Source: Variovorax paradoxus NBRC 15149 (GTDB lineage: Bacteria > Pseudomonadota > Gammaproteobacteria > Burkholderiales > Burkholderiaceae_C). Taken from it: a stretch of DNA of 64,000 nucleotides. The stretch is from the NCBI RefSeq assembly GCF_001591365.1, contig NZ_BCUT01000001.1:1984001-2048000 (forward strand), written 5' to 3'. Position numbers and translations under genes: made by a program. This document shows positions 1-18,763 of the stretch, piece by piece. Below the pieces are notes generated by a model that did no database searches, was not told the origin of the DNA, and worked only from the letters and a program-made list of their open reading frames with translations. Positions within the stretch are counted from its first letter, which is position 1; every line of letters begins with the position of its first letter.

Positions 1-1836
1 GGCCAGCAGCGCGTTGAGGTCGACCGGCTTCAGGTCGGCCGCGGGCAGGCGGGCGTAGTCGCGGAATTCGTTGACCAGCCGCTTCATGGCGTCGACCTGG
101 TCGACGATGGTCTTGACCGACTTGACGAGCACGGCCTGCTCGGGCGGCGCGACCTTGCCCGAGAGCTTCATTTCGAGCCGCTCGGCCGAGAGCTGGATGG
201 GCGTGAGCGGGTTCTTGATCTCGTGGGCCAGGCGGCGCGCCACTTCGCCCCAGGCCTGGGCGCGCTGGGCGGAGACGATTTCGGAGATGTCGTCGAACAC
301 CAGCAGCCGCGCGGCCCCCGGCAGCTCGGCGCCGCGCGCCACGATGTTGATGGCGCTGTCCTGCTGCGGCAGGTCGGTGCCGCTGGCATGCAGCTCGAAG
401 GCGTGCTGCCAGTGGTCCAGGCCGTGCTGCAGGCGCTCGACCTGGAATTCGTCGAACTGCTGCTGCACGCTGTTGCCGAAGTCCGCGAGCCCGGGCACCT
501 GGGCGAGCGGCATGCCCTCGTAGGCGGCCAGGGGCGCGCGCAGCACGCGGGTGGCGCCGGGGTTGGTGGAAAGGATGGTGCCCTTGGCGTCGAGCACGAT
601 CACGCCGGAGGTCAGGTTGTCCAGGATGGTCTGCAGGTTGGCGCGGGCGGCGTCGAGCTGGCCCATGGTTTTTTCGACGGCGCCGCGGGCATCGGCCAGT
701 TGCTGGGTCATGACGGCGAAGGAGCGCGTGAGGCCGCCCAGCTCGTCCTTGCCCTGCAGCACGGCGGTCGGCCGCAGGTCGCCGCCGGCCACCTGGCGCA
801 CGCCGTCCGCCAGCACGAGCAGCGGCCGCGCGAGCTGGTTGCCGAACAGCACGGCCAGCAGCACGGCGCCGAACACGGCCAGGAAAAGGCTCAGCGTGAG
901 GGTGCCGATGTACATGCGCCGCAGGCCCTCGCGGGCCAGGGCCCGCTCCTGGTATTCGCGGTTGGCCTCCTGCACGGCGAGTGCGTTGGCCACCACCGCG
1001 GGCGGCAGCGGCTGCGTCACCTGCAGGAAGCGCGGCGCCGTGTCGAAGTCGAAGCCCGGCCGCTGCACCATCGCGAGGGCGCGCACGCTGGCAGGCGGCA
1101 CGTTGGCGCCCGGCGCCGCGGTTTCGTCCAGGCCCTCGATGTGGGCGATGGCGCGGTCGGCGCGCACCTGCCGCAGCTGCTGGGTGGTCGGCCGCTCGGG
1201 GTTGAGCTGGAAGCGCGAGGCGCCGGCGCCGGCCACCAGCTGGCCGGTGCCGGTCCAGAGCACCACGTCGCTGGCCTGGAGCTGGTCGCGGATGCGCTCG
1301 AGGACGAGGCCGGCGCTCGCGTCGGGCACCTGCACCAGCTGGGCGCTGGCCACGCGCGTCTTGGCGGCCAGGTCGTCCGCAAGCGAGTCGAGCGTGGCGC
1401 GGCCGAGGTTCAGGCCGGCGTCGAGCGCGCCCTCCACCTTGACGTCGAACCAGCTTTCGATCGAACGCGCCACGAACTGGTAGGACACCACGTAGACCAG
1501 CGCGCCCGGCACCACGCCCACGAGCGCGAAGATGGCCGCCAGCTTGATGAGCAGGCGGCTGCCGAACTTGCCCTGGCGCAGCCGCCGCAGCAGCCGGAAG
1601 GCGACCCAGCCGATCACCAGCACCAGCAGCACCGCCACCACCACGTTGATGCCGAAAAGGCGCACGTAGTAGCGCTCGTACAGCGCGCGGTTGTTGGTGG
1701 CCTGGGCCAGCAGGAACATCAGCACCAGGCCGATGGCCGTGACCAGCGCGGCGCCCACGCCCACGGCCCAGCGCAGCGCGCGCGCGCGGCGGGCGGCGGG
1801 CGTGGCCGCTGCGCCGCTGCGCGGCTTGCTGCTCAC
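1..1836 (-). CDS. NtrY-like sensor histidine kinase (partial, C-terminus beyond left edge)
   Basis: Membrane sensor kinase of the NtrY type, which phosphorylates an NtrX-like regulator in nitrogen or redox control. The 612 visible codons give a basic N-terminus, three hydrophobic segments within about residues 20-115, an extracytoplasmic region, a fourth membrane segment near 305-328, then HAMP-, PAS- and HisKA-like regions. The H-box reads LAHEIKNPLTPIQLSAERL, with the phosphoacceptor His near residue 538. The ATPase domain lies outside the window. The GTG start overlaps the stop of the DUF4390 gene as GTGA, so the two are translationally coupled. Order rsmB-DUF4390-ntrY is what I know from Comamonadaceae. 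An ntrX gene is expected next but is not visible. Confidence 0.88.
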   Translation of the reverse strand, partial: MSSKPRSGAAATPAARRARALRWAVGVGAALVTAIGLVLMFLLAQATNNRALYERYYVRLFGINVVVAVLLVLVIGWVAFRLLRRLRQGKFGSRLLIKLAAIFALVGVVPGALVYVVSYQFVARSIESWFDVKVEGALDAGLNLGRATLDSLADDLAAKTRVASAQLVQVPDASAGLVLERIRDQLQASDVVLWTGTGQLVAGAGASRFQLNPERPTTQQLRQVRADRAIAHIEGLDETAAPGANVPPASVRALAMVQRPGFDFDTAPRFLQVTQPLPPAVVANALAVQEANREYQERALAREGLRRMYIGTLTLSLFLAVFGAVLLAVLFGNQLARPLLVLADGVRQVAGGDLRPTAVLQGKDELGGLTRSFAVMTQQLADARGAVEKTMGQLDAARANLQTILDNLTSGVIVLDAKGTILSTNPGATRVLRAPLAAYEGMPLAQVPGLADFGNSVQQQFDEFQVERLQHGLDHWQHAFELHASGTDLPQQDSAINIVARGAELPGAARLLVFDDISEIVSAQRAQAWGEVARRLAHEIKNPLTPIQLSAERLEMKLSGKVAPPEQAVLVKSVKTIVDQVDAMKRLVNEFRDYARLPAADLKPVDLNALLA

Positions 1837-2480
1837 CGCTGCTTCTCCAGCGCGAGCTTGGCGCTGCGCTCGGCCACGATGTTCCAGTCGGCCTGGCCGA
1901 CCACGCCGATCTGGAACGGACGCGGCAACTGCGAGGTGTCGAGCCGGAAGCGGAACACGACCTGGTGCTGCGCCTCGTCGCCCACCTCGGCCGCATCGCC
2001 CAGCCGCAGCCGGCCGACGCGCTTGACGGCGTCCATGGCGTCGGCGAGGCTGTCGAAGTTCTGGTTCAGCGAAACGCCGAAGCCCGCGGTGCCGGTGATG
2101 GGCACCGGCGACACGTTGAGCCGCCAGCGGCGCGTGAGTGGCTGGTAGGCCAGCCGCATGTGGCGCGTGACCTGGGCCACCTTGCGGTCGGTCCAGTACC
2201 AGCGCTCCTGGAAGACCTCGGCCTCGGCCACGAAATAGATGGCAATGCCCTTGTCGAGCACTTCCTCGACCAGCGAGGGCAGCTCGAACTGCACGGCCGC
2301 GGTGAGGTAGACGCCGTCGTCGGCCTGTTCCAGCCGCATCTGGGTGACCGATGGCACGACGCGCCCCTGCGCCACCGCAATCGGAAGCAGGCAGGTCAGC
2401 AGCAATGCCCAGGCCAGCACGAGCCCGGCCAGCGGCGCCAGGATGCGCCGCCTGCGGGCCTCAGCGCGGACGTTTTTCAA
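1833..2480 (-). CDS. DUF4390 domain protein, exported
   Basis: Protein of about 215 residues with a basic N-terminus and a hydrophobic stretch (LAPLAGLVLAWALLLTCLLP) that looks like a signal peptide or anchor, followed by a beta-rich DUF4390 domain. Function unknown; it regularly precedes ntrY-type kinases, so a role in envelope sensing is possible but is inference. The start is uncertain. The frame stays open upstream with no good ATG; I chose a TTG at 2480 inside the end of rsmB because it puts the hydrophobic segment near the N-terminus. A GTG a few codons further upstream is an alternative. It overlaps rsmB by about 20 bases. Confidence 0.75.
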   Translation of the reverse strand: MKNVRAEARRRRILAPLAGLVLAWALLLTCLLPIAVAQGRVVPSVTQMRLEQADDGVYLTAAVQFELPSLVEEVLDKGIAIYFVAEAEVFQERWYWTDRKVAQVTRHMRLAYQPLTRRWRLNVSPVPITGTAGFGVSLNQNFDSLADAMDAVKRVGRLRLGDAAEVGDEAQHQVVFRFRLDTSQLPRPFQIGVVGQADWNIVAERSAKLALEKQR

Positions 2481-3834
2481 GCAGGGCGTAGAAGAAGCCG
2501 TCGTGGTCACCTGAGGGATTGTCCGGGACGGCGCGGGCATTCGCCCCGCTTTGGGGAAGCAAATGGCCCGGCGATGCCCCCAATCGGGCGTCGGTGTTGT
2601 GCGCAAGGAACGCATCTATTTGTTGCGAGCCTTCTTCCCGGAAGACGGAACAGGTGCAGTAGAGCAGCCGGCCGCCGGGCCGGACCAGGGGCCAGAGGGC
2701 CGCGAGCAGCGCCGCCTGCTGGACCGCCAGCTGGGCGGTGTCGCTCTCGCGGCGCAGCCAGCGCACGTCGGGATGGCGCCGGACGATGCCCGAGGCGGTG
2801 CACGGCGCATCGAGCAGGATGGCGTCGAAGGGCGTGCCGTCCCACCAGGCGGCCGGCCGCGCGGCGTCGGCCACCACCACCCTGGCGGACAGGCCGAGCC
2901 GGCCCAGGGTTTCGTCGATGCGGCGGCTGCGGGCGGCATCGACCTCGAGCGCCGTCACCTCGATGGCCGCCGGCCCGGCAAATTCCAGCAGGTGCGCGGT
3001 CTTGCCGCCGGGAGCGGCGCAGGCGTCGAGCACGCGCAGGGGGGCCGCGCCGGCCGCGGGCAGCAGGCCTTCGAGCAGCAGCGGCGCGGCCAGCTGCGCG
3101 GCGGCGTCCTGCACCGAGCATTCGCCGTCGGCAAAACCGGGCAGCTGCTGCACCGGGCGGGCGCGCGCCAGCTGCAGGCCCGCCTCCCCCACCCGGACGG
3201 CCGAAAGGCCCACCGCCTGGAGCGCCAGCTGATAGGAAGCCACGGTGGTCTTGCGCAGGTTGACGCGCAGCGTCATCGGCGGCTGCGCGTTGTCGGCGGC
3301 AAGCACCCGCTGCCAGTCGCGCGGATGGTCGCGCTTGAGCCGCTCGATCCACCAGCGCGGATGGTTCCACTGTGCGACCGGCTCATGGTCGGTGGCGGCC
3401 ACGAGCTCGTCGCGCTCGCGCAGGAAGCGGCGCAGGCAGGCGTTGATGAAGCTCGCCTGCGCGCGCGTGGCGGGGTTGCGCTTTGCCGCCTCGACGGCCT
3501 GGTCGACCAGCGTGAAGGGCTCGTAGGGCGCGTGCTGCGCATCCCAGGCCAGCGCCAATGCGGTGCACAGGAGCGCGTCGGGCAACGGCGGCGGCGTGCG
3601 CTTGGCCAGGTGGCGGCGCAGGGCCTCGGCGCGGCCGAGCCAGCGCAGCACCTGGAAGCCGAGCGCCTGCACGCCGGGGCGCATGGCGGGCTCGACGGCT
3701 TCGAACGCGACGGTGCCCGAGCTGCCGGCGCGAATCGACGCGAGCGCCGCTGCAGTCAGCTGCAGCTGGCGCCACAGCGGAGGTTGCATCGGCGGCGCGG
3801 TGCCGGCGGAATGATCGGAAGTTAGTTCTGACAA
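2461..3834 (-). CDS. rsmB: 16S rRNA (cytosine-967-C5)-methyltransferase RsmB
   Basis: SAM-dependent enzyme that makes m5C967 in 16S rRNA. The N-terminal third is an all-helical NusB-like RNA-binding domain. The C-terminal catalytic domain has the SAM motif DACAAPGGKT, the LDAPCTASG segment with a catalytic Cys, and YCTCSV with the second catalytic Cys; both cysteines of this family are present. 457 residues if read from the TTG at 3834. An ATG at 3789 (start MQPPLWRQ) is equally plausible and would remove 15 weakly conserved residues. No strong ribosome-binding site is visible for either start. Confidence 0.95.
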   Translation of the reverse strand: MSELTSDHSAGTAPPMQPPLWRQLQLTAAALASIRAGSSGTVAFEAVEPAMRPGVQALGFQVLRWLGRAEALRRHLAKRTPPPLPDALLCTALALAWDAQHAPYEPFTLVDQAVEAAKRNPATRAQASFINACLRRFLRERDELVAATDHEPVAQWNHPRWWIERLKRDHPRDWQRVLAADNAQPPMTLRVNLRKTTVASYQLALQAVGLSAVRVGEAGLQLARARPVQQLPGFADGECSVQDAAAQLAAPLLLEGLLPAAGAAPLRVLDACAAPGGKTAHLLEFAGPAAIEVTALEVDAARSRRIDETLGRLGLSARVVVADAARPAAWWDGTPFDAILLDAPCTASGIVRRHPDVRWLRRESDTAQLAVQQAALLAALWPLVRPGGRLLYCTCSVFREEGSQQIDAFLAHNTDARLGASPGHLLPQSGANARAVPDNPSGDHDGFFYALLEKRPR

Positions 3835-3930
3835 GTTGGGGCGATGGTAATGGGCGTCAACGGGCGCGCGGCTGGCGCGGCGCCCCGCGAGCGTACGAAG
3901 AAAAAATGCAACGCCGGCGTCTGGACAACT

Positions 3931-4539
3931 TCAAAGCAGCGGCGCGGCCGGACGCAAACGCACCATCCATGCCACCAGCAACGCCGGAAACTGGACGATG
4001 GCGGCGTTGTACTGCCCCACCGCCAGGTTGAACTGGCTGCGTGCGATTTCCGCGGCGGCCGAAGGCTCGGGCCAGGCCATGGGTTCGAGTGTGCCGGAGG
4101 CCGAACCGGTGCCGGCGCCGGCCGGCAGCAGCGGCGCCGGCCGCGAGAGCGTTCCGTCCGCCTCGAAGACCGTCACCGCGTCCGGATGCTGGCGCTGCCA
4201 GGCCGTGATCAGCACCTGCAGCGCCGTGGCCAGCGCGGCCATGCCGCCGGGGTCGAGCGGATGCAGGCGGGTGGCGCCAAGCAACGTCGCAAGCTGGTTG
4301 GTGGCGGCCTGCAGCGGCGCCACGGCCGACGAATGGCTGGACGCATCCTTTTCCGGCAGGGCGGCCGTGATGCTGGCCTGGACGAAGTCCAGCTGCTTCC
4401 GCAGGGCCGCGTCGAGCGTCGCATAGGCCTGGAGCACGGCCGCGCGCAGCCGCACGAGCCGGTTGTACGCGCCCACGAACCAGAACAGCAGCACGGCAAT
4501 GACGATCCAGCCGACCATCGAATCGGGCAACACGCTCAT
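3931..4539 (-). CDS. LemA family membrane protein
   Basis: Protein of 202 residues with one N-terminal membrane segment (about residues 8-22) and the LemA pattern YNRLVRLRAAVLQAYATLDA after it. Near the C-terminus, the stretch YNAAIVQFPALLVAWMV matches the conserved end of LemA proteins. The middle is helical coiled-coil-like with a Pro/Gly/Ala-rich loop. LemA proteins are inner-membrane proteins of unknown biochemical role. The ATG at 4539 is used; a TTG two codons upstream sits closer to the GAGG box and could also serve. Codon use matches the neighbours. The gene stands alone between the rpoC terminator and rsmB. Confidence 0.8.
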   Translation of the reverse strand: MSVLPDSMVGWIVIAVLLFWFVGAYNRLVRLRAAVLQAYATLDAALRKQLDFVQASITAALPEKDASSHSSAVAPLQAATNQLATLLGATRLHPLDPGGMAALATALQVLITAWQRQHPDAVTVFEADGTLSRPAPLLPAGAGTGSASGTLEPMAWPEPSAAAEIARSQFNLAVGQYNAAIVQFPALLVAWMVRLRPAAPLL

Positions 4540-4571
4540 CGGCAAAAACGCCTCGCAATAGACAACTCAAA

Positions 4572-4608
4572 GAAAAACGCCCCCCAACCGGGGGCGGTCG
4601 GGGGGCGT
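4572..4608 (-). terminator. Rho-independent terminator of the rpoBC operon
   Basis: On the minus strand, about 35 bases after the rpoC stop, an 8-bp stem (CGCCCCCC paired with GGGGGGCG) encloses a GC-rich loop and is followed at once by TTTTTCTTT. This is a textbook intrinsic terminator and marks the end of the long tuf-to-rpoC transcription unit. Confidence 0.9.
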
Positions 4609-4641
4609 CGGATACCGGTCATGGCCGGTGATGCTAACCAG

Positions 4642-8871
<4,230 letters not shown>

Positions 8872-8892
8872 AAGACTCTTTCCCTTTTCAAA

Positions 8893-13017
<4,125 letters not shown>

Positions 13018-13224
13018 GAGAGCTCCGGAGCTTGAGATCTTCAGCGACTTGTCAGCGGTGCCGGGCGAACGGCACCACTGCTTGGCGGCTGGCCACTACC
13101 AGCCGTTGGCGGACAGCGATGCGTTGCACATCGCCCGAACCAAGGGGTCTTCTGCAGTCGGGGTCAGAAGACACTCGAAAACCGTCGTTTTTCCGGTTTT
13201 CGGGTGCGCTCTGAAAGCGGCAAA

Positions 13225-13255
13225 GGCTGGAGGGCCTTTTCAGGCGCCTCCAGCC
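13225..13255 (-). promoter_or_regulatory. Hairpin in the rplL-rpoB spacer (candidate attenuator)
   Basis: An 8-bp perfect stem (GGCTGGAG with CTCCAGCC) lies just downstream of the rplL stop on the minus strand and is followed by only a short TTT. It resembles the partial terminator found between rplL and rpoB in other proteobacteria, where it lowers transcription into rpoBC relative to the ribosomal genes. The weak T tract fits attenuation rather than full termination. The rest of the 254-base spacer shows nothing else I can name. Confidence 0.55.
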
Positions 13256-13271
13256 CTCTGGCGGGTCTGAA

Positions 13272-13649
<378 letters not shown>

Positions 13650-13692
13650 TTTTGTTTCCTAACAATTGGGTTGAATATTTCAAACGCAAGGC

Positions 13693-14226
13693 TCAAGCAG
13701 CCTGCGCTTCTGCCGGTGCATCGGCGGGTGCAGCTTCGCCACCACCGCGCTTCTCGGCCAGCGCCGCGAGCACGCGGGCGGTACGAGAGATCGGGGATTG
13801 CATCAAGCCCAGCAATTGCGCCAGCAGCACTTCCTTGGAAGGGATGTTGGCCAGTTGCTTCACGCCGTTCACGTCCAGGGCCTTGCCGCCGAATGCGCCG
13901 CCGCGAATCACCAACTTGTCGTTGGTCTTCGCGAAATCGGCCACCACCTTGGCGGCGGCCACTGCGTCTTCGGAAAAGCCATAGATCAGCGGGCCGGTCA
14001 TCTGGTCGCCAACGATCTCAAATGCGCTACCAGCCACAGCACGGCGTGCCAGCGTGTTCTTCAACACGCTGAGGGTCACACCCTTGCTGCGAGCTTCGCT
14101 GCGCAGTTTGGTCATATCGGCCACCGTGATGCCACGGTATTCCGCCATCACGAGCGTTTGAGCTTTAGCGGCGAGGCTGGTCACATCACTGATGACCGCT
14201 TCTTTCTCACTGCGATTCAGACTCAA
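13693..14226 (-). CDS. rplJ: 50S ribosomal protein L10
   Basis: Stalk base protein, 177 residues; it binds 23S rRNA and carries the L7/L12 dimers. The conserved N-terminus ([14 protein letters not shown]) begins at a TTG codon, with AAAAGGAGT six bases upstream. The first in-frame ATG is at residue 27 and would destroy the RNA-binding part, so TTG is the likely start. A weak start codon fits a tightly controlled gene. The C-terminus ends in an Ala/Glu-rich L12-binding tail. Confidence 0.97.
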   Translation of the reverse strand: MSLNRSEKEAVISDVTSLAAKAQTLVMAEYRGITVADMTKLRSEARSKGVTLSVLKNTLARRAVAGSAFEIVGDQMTGPLIYGFSEDAVAAAKVVADFAKTNDKLVIRGGAFGGKALDVNGVKQLANIPSKEVLLAQLLGLMQSPISRTARVLAALAEKRGGGEAAPADAPAEAQAA

Positions 14227-14472
14227 GGTCTACTCCTTTTAATGCGACCTTCGGCCGGGGCCTCGGATCGCGCTTCATGCAGCGACCAACTGTCAGGAAC
14301 AAAAATCAAATTCCTTGCAGTGGGGTCGCCATCTGCGCTGGATACCGGAAGGATCGATCCGGCGATTAAGTGCAGCGCCCTGCACACCAGCGGTCTTGGA
14401 TGGCTCGCAGCAACCGGAGCTGCCGCGACCCACCACATCTGCCCTCTCCTTGCGGATCGGGCAAATCTTTCT
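14227..14472 (-). promoter_or_regulatory. rplA-rplJ spacer, expected L10 leader
   Basis: A 246-base gap between rplA and rplJ on the transcribed strand, long for this otherwise tight operon. In proteobacteria this position holds the structured L10 leader, where the L10-L12 complex binds its own mRNA and represses translation. The segment is rich in short inverted repeats, but I could not fold it to confirm the kink-turn. The call rests mainly on position. Confidence 0.6.
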
Positions 14473-15171
14473 TTAGCTCGCCGCGATGGTCTGCGTGTCC
14501 ACGCGGACACCCAGGCCCATGGTCGACGACACAGCCACCTTGCGCAGGTACACGCCCTTGCTGGTCGCCGGCTTGGCCTTGACCAGAGCGTCGATCAGCG
14601 CGGCGAGGTTGCCTTGCAGCTTGTCGTTGTCGAACGAGCGGCGGCCGATCGTGCCGTGCACGATGCCGGCCTTGTCGACGCGGAACTGGACCTGGCCAGC
14701 CTTGGCGTTCTTCACGGCCGTGGCGACGTCCGGGGTCACCGTGCCAACCTTGGGGTTGGGCATCAGGCCGCGCGGGCCGAGGATCTGGCCGAGCGTACCG
14801 ACCACGCGCATCGCGTCAGGAGCGGCAATCACGACGTCGAAAGGCATGTCGCCAGCCTTGACCATGGCAGCCAGGTCGTCCATGCCGACGATGTCGGCGC
14901 CGGCGGCCTTGGCTTCTTCAGCCTTGGCGCCCTGGGCGAACACAGCCACGCGCTTGGTCTTGCCGGTGCCGTTGGGCAGCACGACGGCGCCACGCACGAC
15001 CTGGTCCGACTTCTTCGCGTCGATGCCCAGCTGCACGGCCACGTCGATCGATTCGTCGAACTTGGCGGTGGCGGCTTCCTTCACGATGCCGATTGCGTCA
15101 GCCAGCGGGTACAGCTTGTTGCTGTCGACCTTGCCTGCGAGCGCTTTTTGCTTCTTGGTGATCTTGGCCAT
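14473..15171 (-). CDS. rplA: 50S ribosomal protein L1
   Basis: Large-subunit protein of the mobile L1 stalk and autorepressor of the rplKA mRNA, 232 residues. The conserved [18 protein letters not shown] block and the C-terminal [13 protein letters not shown] region are present. The start ATG directly abuts the rplK stop with no spacer, so translation is coupled. Confidence 0.99.
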   Translation of the reverse strand: MAKITKKQKALAGKVDSNKLYPLADAIGIVKEAATAKFDESIDVAVQLGIDAKKSDQVVRGAVVLPNGTGKTKRVAVFAQGAKAEEAKAAGADIVGMDDLAAMVKAGDMPFDVVIAAPDAMRVVGTLGQILGPRGLMPNPKVGTVTPDVATAVKNAKAGQVQFRVDKAGIVHGTIGRRSFDNDKLQGNLAALIDALVKAKPATSKGVYLRKVAVSSTMGLGVRVDTQTIAAS

Positions 15172-15603
15172 TTACACGCCCTCCACATTCACGCCCATCG
15201 AACGGGCAGAGCCGGCGATGGTGCGAACTGCTGCGTCCAGGTCGGCGGCAGTCAGGTCCTTCATCTTGGTCTTGGCGATCTCTTCGAGCTGTGCGCGCGT
15301 GATCTTGCCGACCTTGTCGGTGTGCGGACGGGCCGAGCCCTTGTCCAGCTTGATGGCCTTCTTGATCAAGGTGATCGCCGGCGGCGTCTTGATGATGAAG
15401 GTGAAGCTCTTGTCAGCGAACGCGGTGATGACCACCGGCAGCGGCAGACCAGGCTCGACGCTCTGGGTCTGCGCGTTGAACGCCTTGCAGAACTCCATGA
15501 TGTTCAAACCACGCTGGCCCAGTGCGGGACCGATGGGTGGTGACGGGTTGGCCTTACCAGCTGGCACTTGCAGCTTGATGAAGCCGACGATTTTTTTCGC
15601 CAT
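15172..15603 (-). CDS. rplK: 50S ribosomal protein L11
   Basis: Large-subunit protein of the GTPase-associated centre, 143 residues, the family's usual length. The N-terminal domain carries the proline-rich stretch [21 protein letters not shown]; the C-terminal 23S-rRNA-binding domain ends in [10 protein letters not shown]. It begins 136 bases after nusG and abuts rplA. Confidence 0.99.
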   Translation of the reverse strand: MAKKIVGFIKLQVPAGKANPSPPIGPALGQRGLNIMEFCKAFNAQTQSVEPGLPLPVVITAFADKSFTFIIKTPPAITLIKKAIKLDKGSARPHTDKVGKITRAQLEEIAKTKMKDLTAADLDAAVRTIAGSARSMGVNVEGV

Positions 15604-15739
15604 GCTTTGCTCCTTGCGGGTGATATCGCCTTGGCTTTCGCCGCGGCTCCCCGGGGTTGAACGACTCTTCGATCAAGGCCGCGCGCCGAGTCGGACAACG
15701 CGCAGCCGGGAATGGTTCCGGTCCGGGGACCGGCGGGGC

Positions 15740-16351
15740 TCAGGTCTTCTCGACCTGGCTGAACTCGAGCTCCACGGGTGTCGCGCGGCCGAAGATCATG
15801 ACCGACACGCTGACCTTGCTCTTCTCGTAGTTGACTTCCTCGACGGTGCCGTTGAAGTCGGTGAACGGGCCTTCCTTGACGCGCACGAATTCGCCGACGG
15901 TGAACTCGACCTTGTGGCGCGGCTTCTCGGTGCCCTGCTGCATCTGGCTGACGATGCCTTCGACCTCTTTCTGCGAGATCGGGGCCGGACGGTTCTTGGC
16001 GCCGCCAACGAAGCCCGTCACCTTGTTGGTGTGCTTCACCAGGTGCCAGCTCTCGTCGTCCATGATCATTTCGACCAGCACGTAGCCCGGGAAGAAGCGG
16101 CGCTCGGTGGTGCGCTTCTGGCCGTTCTTGATTTCGACCACTTCCTCGGTCGGCACCAGGATGCGGCCGAACTTGTCCTGCATGCCGGCGCGGTTGATGC
16201 GCTCGATGATGTTGCGCTCGACGGCCTTTTCCATGCCCGAATAGGCATGCACCACGTACCAACGCAGATCGGGGTTGGCGGCGGGAGCCAGCACGGAGGT
16301 GTTTTCTTCCTCGGGGCTGCTCGGCGTGGTTTCAACTACGTCGTCGGTCAT
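15740..16351 (-). CDS. nusG: Transcription termination/antitermination protein NusG
   Basis: Elongation factor that binds the RNA polymerase clamp and contacts Rho or ribosomal protein S10. 203 residues: a short acidic N-terminal extension, the NGN domain ([18 protein letters not shown]) and a C-terminal KOW domain ([20 protein letters not shown]). The ATG directly follows the secE stop with no gap. Confidence 0.98.
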   Translation of the reverse strand: MTDDVVETTPSSPEEENTSVLAPAANPDLRWYVVHAYSGMEKAVERNIIERINRAGMQDKFGRILVPTEEVVEIKNGQKRTTERRFFPGYVLVEMIMDDESWHLVKHTNKVTGFVGGAKNRPAPISQKEVEGIVSQMQQGTEKPRHKVEFTVGEFVRVKEGPFTDFNGTVEEVNYEKSKVSVSVMIFGRATPVELEFSQVEKT

Positions 16352-16735
16352 TTATTTTCTCCAGCCCAGAATGAGGTCGAAAAACACCCATTCGAGCGTC
16401 TTGTCGGTGAGCCAGAGGAAAACGGACATGACGGCCACGAAGGCAAACACGTAAGCCGTCATCTGCATGGCTTCCTTGCGGGTCGGCCAGACGACTTTCT
16501 TGACCTCGCGCCACGAGTCGCGGCCGAAAGCCCACAACTGGCGGCCATTCTCGGAGCTACCGAAGGCGCCCACGGCCGCGGCCAGGCCGACCAGCAGCGC
16601 AGCCCATTGCACCAGCGAGCCCTGGCGCGCCAGCAGGTAGAACGCCACGATGGCGCCCACTGCCAGCACCACCGACGCGGCCAATTTGGCCTTGTCGGCA
16701 CCCGTGCTCACGGTTTCGATTTGAGAAGTGGCCAT
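16352..16735 (-). CDS. secE: Protein translocase subunit SecE
   Basis: Essential inner-membrane subunit of the SecYEG channel, 127 residues, with three membrane segments as in the longer SecE form. The conserved cytoplasmic stretch FGRDSWREVKKVVWPTRKEA precedes the last membrane helix. It abuts nusG. Upstream, before tRNA-Trp, is the hairpin array at 16.8-16.95 kb, so secE may rely on readthrough or on its own promoter close to the gene. Confidence 0.97.
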   Translation of the reverse strand: MATSQIETVSTGADKAKLAASVVLAVGAIVAFYLLARQGSLVQWAALLVGLAAAVGAFGSSENGRQLWAFGRDSWREVKKVVWPTRKEAMQMTAYVFAFVAVMSVFLWLTDKTLEWVFFDLILGWRK

Positions 16736-16798
16736 GTTCGGCTGATTTCCTGCGGCCTTTCGGCCTTCAATTCAATGCGCCTTCTTGAGACGCCGAAG

Positions 16799-16952
16799 CC
16801 CATCGGGTCACGATGGGCTTTTTTAGCCTCCCATCGGGTCAACGATGGGCTTTTTTAGCCTCCCATCGGGTCAACGATGGACTTTTTTAGCCTCCCATCG
16901 GGTCAACGATGGACTTTTTTAGCCCCCCATCGGGTCAGCGACGGGGTTTTTC
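16799..16952 (+). repeat. Five-unit 32-bp tandem array of terminator-like hairpins
   Basis: Units start at 16799, 16830, 16862, 16894 and 16926. Each has CCCATCG, a short loop (GGTCAA), CGATGGG, then CTTTTTTAG on the plus strand. Units 1 and 2 have a perfect 7-bp stem (unit 1 lacks one loop base), units 3 and 4 have GATGGA and lose the outer pair, and unit 5 is more diverged but still ends in TTTTT. Read on the plus strand, each unit is an intrinsic-terminator shape. The genes on both sides are on the minus strand, where the hairpins still form but have no T tract. Confidence 0.9.
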
Positions 16953-16968
16953 GGAGGTGCCACCTAAG

Positions 16969-17045
16969 TGGCAGGGGCAGTAGGAATCGAACCTACAACC
17001 TTCGGTTTTGGAGACCGACGCTCTGCCAATTGAGCTATACCCCTC
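16969..17045 (-). tRNA. tRNA-Trp (anticodon CCA)
   Basis: Minus-strand cloverleaf: acceptor AGGGGTA pairs with TGCCCCT, the D arm is GCTCAATTGGCAGAGC, the anticodon loop is CTCCAAA with anticodon CCA, the T arm is GTAGGTTCGAATCCTAC, and the 3' CCA is encoded. It lies 18 bases after tuf and before the hairpin array and secE. Confidence 0.97.
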
Positions 17046-17063
17046 CGGTACTCTTTGCTCGGC

Positions 17064-18257
<1,194 letters not shown>

Positions 18258-18331
18258 TTTTCGACTCCGAAAAAAACGATTTCAACGTATGCAGATGGGT
18301 TGCAAACCTGCCGTTGCAACCCCCTAAAAAC

Positions 18332-18406
<75 letters not shown>

Positions 18407-18447
18407 TTTTGTCTAACCAATCGCTTTCCGGCGCCGAACCGGGTCTC

Positions 18448-18521
18448 TGGAGCGGGAGACGGGAATCGAACCCGCGTCATCAGCTTGGAAGGCTGGGGTT
18501 CTACCATTGAACTACTCCCGC
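18448..18521 (-). tRNA. tRNA-Gly (anticodon TCC)
   Basis: Minus-strand cloverleaf: acceptor GCGGGAG pairs with CTCCCGC, the anticodon loop holds TCC, the T arm is GCGGGTTCGATTCCCGT, and CCA is encoded. Middle gene of the Tyr-Gly-Thr group in front of tuf. Confidence 0.97.
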
Positions 18522-18586
18522 ATCGGGGGCACTTCAAGGCACCCAAAGCGCTAGATCCAATCGCTCTTAGAAACCAAATTCATCGC

Positions 18587-18672
18587 TGGTGGAGAGGGCT
18601 GGATTCGAACCAGCGTACTCGTTAGAGGGCAGATTTACAGTCTGCTGCCATTAACCACTCGGCCACCTCTCC
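18587..18672 (-). tRNA. tRNA-Tyr (anticodon GTA)
   Basis: Class II tRNA of 86 bases with a long variable arm. Acceptor GGAGAGG pairs with CCTCTCC, the anticodon stem GCAGA/TCTGC encloses CTGTAAA with anticodon GTA, the T arm is GCTGGTTCGAATCCAGC, and CCA is encoded. First gene of the tRNA-tuf-secE unit; its promoter should lie in the 91 bases before the end of ung. Confidence 0.97.
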
Positions 18673-18763
18673 GGCGAACCTCGAAATATAGCACGGTTTT
18701 GTGACTACGCAGAACTCAGCACCAAGAAGATGCGGGGAACTGCCCGAGGCGAAACAGCCGGCA

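Noticed and set aside
16799..16952. CRISPR array
   Set aside because: The 32-bp units are directly adjacent with no unique spacers; they are hairpins with T tracts.
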